Origin: Candidatus Babela massiliensis | GTDB taxonomy: Bacteria > Babelota > Babeliae > Babelales > Babelaceae | Direction: 5' to 3' | Assembly: GCF_000513475.1 (NCBI RefSeq) | Contig: NC_023003.1 | Coordinates: 992,001 to 1,056,000 of the forward strand | Length of the DNA: 64,000 nt | In this document: piece by piece, positions 56,477-64,000 of the stretch | Numbering within the stretch: the first letter of the stretch is position 1 | How the letters are laid out: each line of letters opens with the position of its first letter | The notes under the pieces: generated by a model | Told to the model about the DNA's origin: nothing | Database searches by the model: none | The model's input: only the letters and a program-made list of their open reading frames with translations | Made by a program: the position numbers and the translations under genes

Positions 56477-57523
56477 ATGAAAAAATTTTCGATTCCTATA
56501 TTTATTATTTTAGGATTAATACAAGGAAGTAATTTTTTGTTTAGTATGAGAAAAAATGAATCTGAAGAAATAAAAAAGCAACTACCAAGCTTGCCTAACG
56601 AACTTTGGGCTTCTATTTTAGAAAAAGCTATAATTCATAAAATGTTAAGTGGAGATTTGATAAGAAAACATTTACAAGAATTTGCAGGTATTATGGGTAA
56701 GTTTCGTGGTATAGAAGCTGCTAATAAATATTTTGAAAAATTGTTCTATATAGCTACAAAAGATTTAGATTTAGTTGCTATTAAAGATCTAGGTTTATCC
56801 ATTGATCAATTTAACGCTTTTATTAAAGATAAAAAATTTAAAGATGATATTAAAATCAAATTTGATCAAATAGCCAAACTTGATATTCAGCTTTTTAATT
56901 TACTTAATGCTACTAATTTTTTAAGTGGACCTACGTTTTCACTTGGATTACCTGAGATGAAGCAATTGATAAAAAATGGAGCGAATAAATCTTTACTTGA
57001 TTTAAAGCTATTAAGTATCTTGAATCGCGGTTATTATGATAAAGATTATCCAGATGCAGCTAAGATTATAGAGGCCGGGGCAAATCCTAACCTTCGGTCT
57101 TCTCAAAAGGGAATGACTATTTTAATGAAGGGTTTGGATGCTGGAACTATAAATGCCACGCTTATAAAATGGTTTGTTGAAAATGGAGTTGATATTAACC
57201 TTCAAGATAATTATGGCAATACACCTCTAATTAAAGCAGCTCAAAGCGGTAAATCTAATGTTGTGAAATTTTTTATTACAAAAAAAGCAGATATTTATCA
57301 TGAGAACAGAGAGGGAGATACTGCCTTAACTATATCATTAAGGAATTTCCGCCCTGAAATTGCTAAATATTTGATTTTAAAAGGAGCTATTAAGGGTAAA
57401 AGTCAAGATTATAAAAACAAAACCTTACGTATAGCAACTGAAAAATCACAGGTATTTCCCGATATGAACTATAAACAAGTAATAGATATGTTAATAAAAA
57501 GAGGAGCAAAGCTTGATCAATAG
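56477..57523 (+). CDS. Secreted F-box-like/ankyrin-repeat protein
   Basis: 348 residues. The signal peptide ends FLFSM. The F-box-like motif LPNELWASILEKAI is nearly the same as in the preceding gene, showing common origin. About five ankyrin repeats follow from 160, less regular than in the neighbour. AAAGGA lies close to the ATG. It is convergent with the second outer-membrane-type gene. Confidence 0.8.
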   Translation: MKKFSIPIFIILGLIQGSNFLFSMRKNESEEIKKQLPSLPNELWASILEKAIIHKMLSGDLIRKHLQEFAGIMGKFRGIEAANKYFEKLFYIATKDLDLVAIKDLGLSIDQFNAFIKDKKFKDDIKIKFDQIAKLDIQLFNLLNATNFLSGPTFSLGLPEMKQLIKNGANKSLLDLKLLSILNRGYYDKDYPDAAKIIEAGANPNLRSSQKGMTILMKGLDAGTINATLIKWFVENGVDINLQDNYGNTPLIKAAQSGKSNVVKFFITKKADIYHENREGDTALTISLRNFRPEIAKYLILKGAIKGKSQDYKNKTLRIATEKSQVFPDMNYKQVIDMLIKRGAKLDQ

Positions 57524-57582
57524 CTTTGAGAGTATTCATTAGTTTGGTTAATGATAGTTATTCAGATTATATAAATTTATAA

Positions 57583-57616
57583 ATAGGCATTATCATATTT
57601 AAATAATAATGCCTAT
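57583..57616. terminator. Terminator between convergent genes
   Basis: ATAGGCATTAT (57583-57593) pairs with ATAATGCCTAT (57606-57616), 11 bp, followed by ATTTTTTAAG on the plus strand. It ends the ankyrin gene and possibly also the opposite-strand gene. Confidence 0.75.
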
Positions 57617-57656
57617 ATTTTTTAAGTTAATGCTTTATAAATTTAATTAAGTCTAT

Positions 57657-59360
57657 CTAAAAAGCTATTTGTCCTTTTACCCAAATACCCCATTGATCAA
57701 TTGTTGTTTTTAAGTTTCTTCTTCCATTAAATTCAACTTCTCCTCCTAAACCTAATTCCGGTTCCCAATCAACCCCAAAATGAGTATATCCAATATGAGC
57801 AAAGAATTTATGACTTAATTGAGAAGGAACTGCAGCTGAACATCTATCTAGATCTCTTACTCTAACTTTTACTAAAGGATTAGAATTTTGAGCAACTATT
57901 ACATTACCTGAGGTCGGACTATCCCAAGTAATTGGTATTTCTCCATTTTCTAAATTTATCTCAAGAGGATTATCAATAGGACCTGCTTGAGTTATTGTAG
58001 ATTGAGTTGAAGTTGCATGTAAAGAACTTCCATCTGTAATAGTGCCTGTATTTTCATTAAGTGTTCTATAGCAAATGCCTGTAGTTCCTTTAAAGCCAAA
58101 AGCCCTGTGATTTAAATCAGAGGGATAAACAGATTTTACAATATTTATTCTTTCAGCTGTAGTGCCCCAAATGTTATATCCAATATCAAAACCAAATTTC
58201 CATATATAATATGATAATTTGAATGAAGCATCTCCAATTAAATTATCACCAGCACGAGCCGCTTTTGTTGTATAATCAATAGAATTGAGCATATTGCCTG
58301 CATAAGCTAGATTTTTATTATACTCTTTAAGAAGCATATAGCGGCTAAAAAATCCGTTGTATAGATAATCAAAAGATCTAATTTGAAATGCTTTAAATCT
58401 ATAATTTACATATCCAAGGAAAAATATATCTAAAGATTGATTTTCAGAGCTTAATAGATTAAGGCGTCCTTCAGATCCAAATCCTACTTCCCATCTTCTT
58501 CCGTTTCCAACTATTGGTTCAAAGAATTTTATGCCGCAAGGTTTATTTCCTCCAGGAATAATTGTTTGCAAGAAGAATGCTAAATAATCGGTAGGAGCTC
58601 CACAAGCTGTCCATCCTAATACTAAATATATATCAGCAATACCGCTTTTTTTATTAGCGCAAAAAGGAAATTTTCCAAAATCAAACGGAGAGTTCATATC
58701 TCCAAATAAGCCATATCCAGATAGTGCTTGTTTTATACTGGACAATGTTTGAGTATACCGTGTATTATCTTGACTCATATAACAATCAGGAAATACCGGT
58801 CTTAATTCCTGAGTATTTTCTTTAACTCCTACTCCTAAATCCCATGAAGTTATTGTAAGTGGGAAATGAATTCTTGTATATAATCCCTCAATCCATGTAT
58901 CTAATGCTAAATAATAATTTACTTCTATTATTACATTTCTTATTTTAGGGTTAAAATATAAAGTGCCCTTGTAAGTTGTTGATAATCCAAAGTTATCAGC
59001 AATTATATCTGTTTCTGGATTACGATTACAAATTTGACTGCCTTTAAATTTTAAATAATTAGCACCAAATAGATAATCTGAGATTATACCTCCATGAAAA
59101 GAATCAGTACGCTCTATCACTAGATTTAAAGCTCCATTTTGAATATGGCATGGATAAGGAGCTAAAAATCTTTCCCATCCTGATAACCATCTTGCTGTAT
59201 TGGTCCCTTGAGAACGTGGTAAAAAAAAAGTCTTTCTTTGGTATTTAGACTCTTTGGGACAGCAATCTATAGACTCTGAATGATCCTGGTGTTCACTTAA
59301 TATTTTGTTTACAAATAAAAATGTTGAACAAAATAAGATATATTTAAATATTTGCTTCAT
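57657..59360 (-). CDS. Large outer-membrane-type protein, paralogue without cysteine domain
   Basis: 567 residues with a signal peptide (1-22). The mature part soon reaches LPRSQGTNTARWLSGWERFL, matching the paralogue at 52495. Shared later blocks include FEPIVGNGRRWEVGFGSEG, RSFDYLYNGFFSRYMLLKEY and the ending DQWGIWVKGQIAF with terminal Phe. This supports a beta-barrel in the outer membrane, possibly a major surface protein. AGGAG lies six bases before the ATG. A TATAAT at 59420-59425 on the minus strand is a possible -10 box. Confidence 0.75.
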   Translation of the reverse strand: MKQIFKYILFCSTFLFVNKILSEHQDHSESIDCCPKESKYQRKTFFLPRSQGTNTARWLSGWERFLAPYPCHIQNGALNLVIERTDSFHGGIISDYLFGANYLKFKGSQICNRNPETDIIADNFGLSTTYKGTLYFNPKIRNVIIEVNYYLALDTWIEGLYTRIHFPLTITSWDLGVGVKENTQELRPVFPDCYMSQDNTRYTQTLSSIKQALSGYGLFGDMNSPFDFGKFPFCANKKSGIADIYLVLGWTACGAPTDYLAFFLQTIIPGGNKPCGIKFFEPIVGNGRRWEVGFGSEGRLNLLSSENQSLDIFFLGYVNYRFKAFQIRSFDYLYNGFFSRYMLLKEYNKNLAYAGNMLNSIDYTTKAARAGDNLIGDASFKLSYYIWKFGFDIGYNIWGTTAERINIVKSVYPSDLNHRAFGFKGTTGICYRTLNENTGTITDGSSLHATSTQSTITQAGPIDNPLEINLENGEIPITWDSPTSGNVIVAQNSNPLVKVRVRDLDRCSAAVPSQLSHKFFAHIGYTHFGVDWEPELGLGGEVEFNGRRNLKTTIDQWGIWVKGQIAF

Positions 59361-59706
59361 ATTATTCTCCTAAAAAAATAGTTATGACTATTATTTTGAG
59401 TATATTAATTCGTTAAAATATTATAAGCAAGTAGAATTTGATCTTGTTTTTAATTATCTAATTTTAAGTGAATGTTTTTTTTAGTATTTTTGTTATTAAG
59501 AATGAGTTTTTATTATTCTATTAAAAATATTTATTATTTTAAATAACTTAATAAATTGTTTTAGAAAGCATTTGCATTATATAAAAATAAAAGCTATCAT
59601 GTATGTTAGATATATTTTAATTTTATTTCTTGACAAATGTAAAAATAGTGTTTTTCTTTTGTTAGTTATGTTTATTTAAGTTTTATAACATTTTGGAGTT
59701 TACTTT
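59361..59706. other. Divergent promoter region without a gene
   Basis: 346 AT-rich bases between the outer-membrane-type gene and murF. On the minus strand TATAAT (59420-59425) may serve the former. On the plus strand TTGACA at 59630-59635 is a perfect -35 box, but no matching -10 is found 16-18 bases on. I see no open frame or RNA gene. Confidence 0.5.
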
Positions 59707-61095
59707 ATGCATTTTGATAAAGAATTTTTTAAATTGGCTATACCTGAGGTAGAATTTTTATCATTAGATGTACCTAAAGACTGGTCTATAACAGCAGATT
59801 CAAGACAAGCAAAAAAAGGAGATATTTTTGTTGCTTTAAAAGGTACAAGGCATGATGGACATGACTTTTTAACTGAAGCAATAAACAAGGATATTTCAGG
59901 TCTTATTATAGATAAAAGTAAAAAAGATATACTTAATAAAATTAGTCCTGATATACTCAAAAAACTTTTTGTTGCTATTGTTCCTAATACTAAAGAAGCA
60001 TTAATATCTTTAGCGACTCATTGGAGATCTTTATTTGATTATCCTGTTATAGGTATTACTGGATCTGTAGGAAAAACTTCAACTAAAGAAATTTTAAATA
60101 ATATTTTAGAACTAGCAAATGTTCCTTTTATCTCTTCTGTTATTTATGAAGATTCTCCTGTTAGTGTTAGCTTAAATATATTACGTATGAGATCTTATCA
60201 TAAAGTAGCTATTATAGAAATGGGCATAAGTAAACGTGGCGAGATGTCTTTACTTGCAGATATAGTACGTCCGACAAGTGCTTGTATTACTTCAATAGGG
60301 CATAGTCATATGGAAGGACTTGGATCTATATTTGATATAGCAAATGAGAAGAAAGATATTTTTAAACATTTTAAAGAAAGCAATATCGGTATAGTTAATG
60401 GTGATCAACCAATTCTTGCCAATATATCTTATAATCATCCAATTATTAGATTTGGTTCTAAAACTACCAATCAAGTTCAGGCAAGAAAGATACAAGCTAA
60501 TAATCTAAGTACTAATTTTGTTCTTAAACTTTATAAAAATCGATATAAAATTACTTTAGATACGAACCATCCAGGTAGAGTTACTAATGTACTTGCAGCA
60601 ACTGCTATATCTTACTTACTTAATATTAATTCTGAATTTATAGTTAAAGGTATCCAAATGCCTTTAGTTATTAATAGTAGATTCCAGCAAGCTAATTTAA
60701 AATATTCTAAAGGTCTTTTAATCGATGATTGTTATAATGCAACTCCTGAAAGTGTAAAAGCTGCTTTACTAGCATTTGAAAAATTTGAATCTAAAGGTCA
60801 AAAGATTGCAGTTCTTGGAGATATGCTTGAATTAGGAGTGAATAGTTCTTTCTGGCATCGTCAATTAGGTAGGTTTCTAAGAAAAGCTCCATCTTTAAAT
60901 CATGTAGTTTTAGTAGGTGATTTGGTAGGGTTTGCAAGAAATACGGTTCCTGTAGGGTTAAGCTTTGAACATGTAAAAAATTGGCAAGAGGCCGTAAATC
61001 ATATTAAATCAAAACTTGATAGAGAAGCAGTTATATTAGTAAAAGGTTCAAGATCAGTTGAACTTAACAACTTGGTAAATGAGCTTAAAGAGTAA
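59707..61095 (+). CDS. murF: UDP-MurNAc-tripeptide-D-Ala-D-Ala ligase MurF
   Basis: Adds D-Ala-D-Ala to the UDP-MurNAc tripeptide in peptidoglycan synthesis. 462 residues. The N-terminal domain has the substrate segment SITADSRQAKKGDIFVALKG, the ATP loop GITGSVGKTSTKE follows, and the C-terminal ligase domain has DDCYNATPESVKAAL and AVLGDMLELG. GGAG precedes the ATG. It is followed by rsmH after 11 bases, a normal division and cell-wall type cluster, so the cell probably still makes some peptidoglycan. Confidence 0.96.
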   Translation: MHFDKEFFKLAIPEVEFLSLDVPKDWSITADSRQAKKGDIFVALKGTRHDGHDFLTEAINKDISGLIIDKSKKDILNKISPDILKKLFVAIVPNTKEALISLATHWRSLFDYPVIGITGSVGKTSTKEILNNILELANVPFISSVIYEDSPVSVSLNILRMRSYHKVAIIEMGISKRGEMSLLADIVRPTSACITSIGHSHMEGLGSIFDIANEKKDIFKHFKESNIGIVNGDQPILANISYNHPIIRFGSKTTNQVQARKIQANNLSTNFVLKLYKNRYKITLDTNHPGRVTNVLAATAISYLLNINSEFIVKGIQMPLVINSRFQQANLKYSKGLLIDDCYNATPESVKAALLAFEKFESKGQKIAVLGDMLELGVNSSFWHRQLGRFLRKAPSLNHVVLVGDLVGFARNTVPVGLSFEHVKNWQEAVNHIKSKLDREAVILVKGSRSVELNNLVNELKE

Positions 61096-61106
61096 AATTT
61101 AAATAT

Positions 61107-61994
61107 ATGGAAAATAATAATTTATATCATAAATCAGTTTTGGTTAATGAGGTACTTGAGTACCTCAAGCCAACTGCAAATAAAATTTATGTAGATGCTA
61201 CCTTTGGTGCGGGTGGTCATACTAGAGCAATTCTAGAATCAGATCCGACTGTTCAAGTAATAGCTTTTGATTGGGACAAAAATGCTATAGAAATTAATGG
61301 ACCTGCATTTCAAGAAATTTATGGAGATAGAGTCCATTTAATGTGGAGTAATTTTAGTAATATTACTAATATGTTAAAAACTATTGGAATCAAGCAAGTT
61401 GATGGAATACTTGCAGATTTTGGCACTTCACAATATCAAATTAAACAAAGTGCCGGATTTTCTTTTAATGTTGATACTCCTCTTGACATGAGAATGAGTC
61501 CAGGACATTTTAGAATAACTGCATACGATATAATTAACAAAGCAAGTGAAAAAGAATTAACTGATATTTTTTATAAGTATGGTCAAGATAGTAATTCTAA
61601 AAAAATAGCAAAAGCCATTATAGAGATAAGAAAGACAGAAAAGATAAGAACAACTAAAGATCTTGCTCAATTAATTGAATCTATAGTACCACGTCAAGGT
61701 TCCAAAATTCATCCAGCTACTCGAGTATTTCAGGCTCTTAGAATAGTAATTAATGATGAACTTAATAATATTAGATCATTATTATCTCAATCTATTAATT
61801 TACTTAAAGAAAGTTCTCCTATTGTTTGTATAAGCTTTCATTCTTTAGAAGATAGTATGGTTAAACAGTTCTTTAGAGATCATGGCGATGTTTTTAATGT
61901 TTTAACTAAGCATGTAGTAACAGCCAGTGATGAAGAGCTTAAAAATAATCCTTCTTCTCGCTCTGCTAAATTAAGAGCAGCAGAAAAAAAATAA
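61107..61994 (+). CDS. rsmH: 16S rRNA (cytosine-1402-N4)-methyltransferase
   Basis: Methylates C1402 of 16S rRNA. 295 residues. The signatures HKSVLVNEVLEYL, DATFGAGGHTRAIL, ADFGTSQYQI, PLDMRMS and SFHSLEDSMVKQFF are all present, and the C-terminus ends RSAKLRAAEKK as usual. It is co-transcribed with murF. A perfect promoter begins five bases after its stop codon. Confidence 0.97.
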   Translation: MENNNLYHKSVLVNEVLEYLKPTANKIYVDATFGAGGHTRAILESDPTVQVIAFDWDKNAIEINGPAFQEIYGDRVHLMWSNFSNITNMLKTIGIKQVDGILADFGTSQYQIKQSAGFSFNVDTPLDMRMSPGHFRITAYDIINKASEKELTDIFYKYGQDSNSKKIAKAIIEIRKTEKIRTTKDLAQLIESIVPRQGSKIHPATRVFQALRIVINDELNNIRSLLSQSINLLKESSPIVCISFHSLEDSMVKQFFRDHGDVFNVLTKHVVTASDEELKNNPSSRSAKLRAAEKK

Positions 61995-61998
61995 TTTC

Positions 61999-62026
61999 TT
62001 GACAATTGTTTTGAAGTATTTATAAT
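61999..62026 (+). promoter_or_regulatory. Sigma-70 type promoter P1 upstream of spoVG
   Basis: TTGACA at 61999-62004 and TATAAT at 62021-62026, both perfect consensus, with a 16-base spacer. Transcription would begin near 62033, giving a leader of about 208 bases for spoVG. Confidence 0.7.
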
Positions 62027-62107
62027 ATAACGTAGATATTATCAGTATTAGATATATCTAAAGTATTTCTGGAACTGATTATTGAAATTTTTTTTGAAAT
62101 AATTTGC

Positions 62108-62136
62108 TTTACAGCTAAATTTTTTTGTAATATAAT
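62108..62136 (+). promoter_or_regulatory. Sigma-70 type promoter P2 upstream of spoVG
   Basis: TTTACA at 62108-62113 and TATAAT at 62131-62136 with an ideal 17-base spacer. Transcription would begin near 62143, about 98 bases before spoVG. It is in tandem with P1. Confidence 0.68.
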
Positions 62137-62240
62137 TAGCAGTGATACAAATATAAGTTTGTTCATTTTATAAATTTGAATAAAATATTAGTTATATTTA
62201 AACAAATGCATTTAATAATGCAACGTCTAAGGATTGCTCT

Positions 62241-62534
62241 ATGAAAATTACGGAAGTAAAAGTATATCCATCAAGAGAGGGTGGAAGACTTAAAGCTTAT
62301 GCAACTATAGTCTTTGAAAATTCTTTTATTGTCAGAGACTTGAAAGTTATTGAAGGCCACAAGGGTTTATTTGTTTCGATGCCATCTCGTAGACGTAAGG
62401 ATGGATCATTTAGAGATATAGTTCATCCTTTAAATTCAGAAACTAGAAAAATGATTGAAGATATGATCATTCAAGAATATGAAAGAGCTCAATCTTCAGG
62501 TGATTTTGCTTCTTTAAAAGAAGACAATCAATAA
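62241..62534 (+). CDS. spoVG: SpoVG family protein
   Basis: A small nucleic-acid-binding regulator of 97 residues. The family sequence MKITEVKVYPSREGG, the basic region MPSRRRKDGSFRDIVHPLN and the C-terminal helix are all present. SpoVG occurs in many non-sporulating bacteria as a DNA/RNA-binding regulator, so no sporulation is implied. Two strong tandem promoters lie upstream. The tRNA-Gln gene starts 15 bases after its stop and may share the transcript. Confidence 0.95.
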   Translation: MKITEVKVYPSREGGRLKAYATIVFENSFIVRDLKVIEGHKGLFVSMPSRRRKDGSFRDIVHPLNSETRKMIEDMIIQEYERAQSSGDFASLKEDNQ

Positions 62535-62549
62535 ATTAAGCAATTTATT

Positions 62550-62624
62550 TGGGGTATAGCCAAGTGGTAAGGCACCAGGTTTTGATCCTGGCATTCGGAG
62601 GTTCGAATCCTTCTACCCCAGCCA
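62550..62624 (+). tRNA. tRNA-Gln (TTG anticodon)
   Basis: 75 bases with acceptor TGGGGTA/TACCCCA, discriminator G and encoded CCA. The anticodon stem is CCAGG/CCTGG with loop TTTTGAT, giving anticodon TTG. The T-arm is GGAGGTTCGAATCCTTC. It lies directly after spoVG, and its wobble U is a target for MnmA. Confidence 0.96.
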
Positions 62625-62851
62625 TTGAATTGCTATTCAATTTTAATATTATGTTCTTAATTTCAGTAACAATTTTTAATTGTTATTTTTTTTGTCTAAA
62701 TTTTGTTTCTTATCATTTTTATCTAATAAAGAAAAAAGACCTAGCATTTTATACTAGATCTTGATATAAATTTTTAATCTTATTACTTAATAAAGTAAAC
62801 AGCCTTTTCTTATATATTTTTCTTTAGATTGTTTTTTAATAACCGAAGAAG

Positions 62852-62896
62852 CTGAAAAACACAGAACTTGATTTTATAGTAGAAGATATTAATTAA
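62852..62896 (+). pseudogene. C-terminal tail of AAA-ATPase-like/PD-(D/E)XK gene
   Basis: The plus strand reads LKNTELDFIVEDIN and then a stop, matching the last residues of the copies at 18413 and 20161 (TELDFIAEDIN). Nothing of the upstream gene is recognisable. The rest of 62625-62981 is AT-rich; only a weak imperfect hairpin near 62736-62763 is seen, which might end the tRNA transcript. Confidence 0.6.
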
Positions 62897-62981
62897 TTAT
62901 AAAAGATATTTATTCAAATTAATGTAATATTAAATAAAAATATTGTTCAAGAAAAAAGAATTTAAGTTTTTATTTTATTTC

Positions 62982-64000
62982 TTACCACAGCGAACAAGAG
63001 AAAAAACTATCACGAGCTCCTGCATATAATAATAACTGAATTATATCTTCGTTCCCTCCAGATTTGGCTAGGCTTAAAGCTGTATATCCACCGTTGCTTT
63101 TGATATTAACATCAGCATTATTCGCCAAAAGTAGTACAACTATTTCTATATGATTATTTATAATAGCACTCATCAGAGCAGTAGCGCCGCAGTTGCTTTT
63201 AGCATTAACATCAACTTTATTAAGTAAAAGTAAGGTTACTATATTTTTATGACCATTTTGAGAAGCAAGCATTAGGGCAGTATAGCCCTCTATACTTTTA
63301 TTATTAACGTTAGCTTTATTAATTAAAAGTAATTCAACTATATCTTTATGACCATTTTGAGAAGCCATCATTAAAGCGGTAAATCCTTCATTATTGTTAG
63401 CATTAATCTCAGCATTAGCTTGAATAAGAATTTCACCTACTTGTTTATGATTATTATATGAAGCATACATTAAAGCAGTATCACCATGTAGATCTTTAGT
63501 GTTAATATCAGCTTTGTTTGTTAAAAGCAATTTTACTATCGCTTCATGACCAGCGTAAGAAGCAAGCATTAAAGCATTACTATTTTGGTTATTTTCAATA
63601 TTTACATTAGCCTTAGCTTGAATAAGAACTTCAGCTATCATTTTATGTCCATATGTAGCGGTTATTATTAAAGCAGTATGACCCTCGTGGTTTTTAGTAT
63701 TAACATCAGCGCCAGATAATATTAATTTAACTGATGTTTTTAAATCTTCTTCAGTTACTTGATTTTTATTTAATATTTTAATTAACTTTTGATTAAGTTG
63801 ATCAGAGGAAAAATTTTTATATTCATCTTGAGATTGCCTTCTCAATAAGTCAAATAATTCTAAAAACTTCTTTTGTTTTAAATTTTTTAATATTGTTAAA
63901 GATTCATAAAATAGGCAATATAATCTAATAGAAGTTGAACGTAATTCTTTCATTTCTTCTATTTTCTCTTTAAGAATCTTTTCATCAAAAGTAAAAATAT
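62982..64000 (-). CDS. Ankyrin-repeat protein, 5' end outside window
   Basis: The frame is open through the right edge (upstream residues read FTFDEKILKEKIEEM), so the ATG at 63953 is probably internal and a signal peptide and F-box-like motif may lie outside. The remaining part starts with SIRLYCLFYESL, similar to the second F-box half in relatives. About seven or eight regular 33-residue ankyrin repeats follow (GYTALMLASQNGHKNIVTLL and near-copies). Adjacent repeats are very alike at DNA level, suggesting recent tandem expansion. Confidence 0.82.
   Translation of the reverse strand, partial: IFTFDEKILKEKIEEMKELRSTSIRLYCLFYESLTILKNLKQKKFLELFDLLRRQSQDEYKNFSSDQLNQKLIKILNKNQVTEEDLKTSVKLILSGADVNTKNHEGHTALIITATYGHKMIAEVLIQAKANVNIENNQNSNALMLASYAGHEAIVKLLLTNKADINTKDLHGDTALMYASYNNHKQVGEILIQANAEINANNNEGFTALMMASQNGHKDIVELLLINKANVNNKSIEGYTALMLASQNGHKNIVTLLLLNKVDVNAKSNCGATALMSAIINNHIEIVVLLLANNADVNIKSNGGYTALSLAKSGGNEDIIQLLLYAGARDSFFSCSLW

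Noticed and set aside
59630-59660. Promoter for murF from TTGACA at 59630
   Set aside because: No acceptable -10 hexamer lies 15-19 bases downstream.
62549-62764. 71-codon frame after spoVG
   Set aside because: Its first part is the tRNA-Gln gene; the rest is low-complexity hydrophobic translation of AT-rich DNA.
62982-63720. Possible CRISPR-like array because of regular repetition
   Set aside because: The period is 99 bases and in frame, encoding ankyrin repeats; there are no short identical repeats with unique spacers.

Overview
The window is a strongly AT-rich, densely packed stretch of a bacterial chromosome. It mixes ordinary housekeeping genes with a large set of exported ankyrin-repeat proteins, decayed AAA/nuclease-like genes and two large outer-membrane-type proteins. 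Three features fit best with an obligate intracellular or protist-associated bacterium of the Babeliae (Dependentiae/TM6) type, such as a 'Candidatus Babela' relative: ankyrin proteins with a signal peptide followed by an F-box-like motif, a nucleoside importer, and many broken genes. This placement rests on gene content only; other amoeba symbionts share several of these traits. Both ends cut through genes: a DNA ligase on the left and an ankyrin protein on the right.

Layout. 0-5 kb: ATP-dependent DNA ligase, then a broken locus with a possible Ulp1-like protease remnant, an AAA ATPase fragment, an ankyrin protein and a TPR scrap. 5-14 kb: PhoH-type ATPase, membrane-anchored alpha/beta hydrolase, DnaE, and a tandem pair of F-box/ankyrin proteins. 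14-17 kb: ruvB-yebC-yicC operon. 17-31 kb: secreted unknown protein, an intact and a frameshifted copy of an AAA-ATPase-like/PD-(D/E)XK protein, mutS, two ankyrin proteins, mnmA and argS. 30-39 kb: O-methyltransferase, DUF457 membrane protein, RNase H plus zinc-ribbon protein, a CAT-anticodon tRNA, a phosphohexomutase relative with ruined active-site loops, SbcC and a secreted unknown protein. 39-46 kb: operon rpmE-prfA-nucleoside transporter-peroxiredoxin, then a tandem duplication of a divergent rpmE/GH1 glycosidase unit. 46-52 kb: a decayed AAA/nuclease gene, an ABC exporter with a cyclase-family gene, ankyrin and secreted proteins. 52-59 kb: two paralogous outer-membrane proteins flanking two F-box/ankyrin genes. 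59-64 kb: murF-rsmH, spoVG with tandem promoters, tRNA-Gln and an ankyrin gene.

How the genes may work together. DNA repair and replication (ligase, DnaE, RuvB, MutS, SbcC, RNase H) and translation (ArgS, MnmA, RF1, L31, tRNAs) are kept. Nucleosides are imported. Host contact is probably handled by exported F-box/ankyrin proteins (candidate ubiquitin-ligase hijackers), exported GH1 enzymes and the two surface proteins, one of which has a cysteine-rich N-terminal domain. Ten of eleven secreted ankyrin or unknown proteins carry Met directly after the apparent signal-peptide cleavage point, which may be a lineage-specific export or processing signal.
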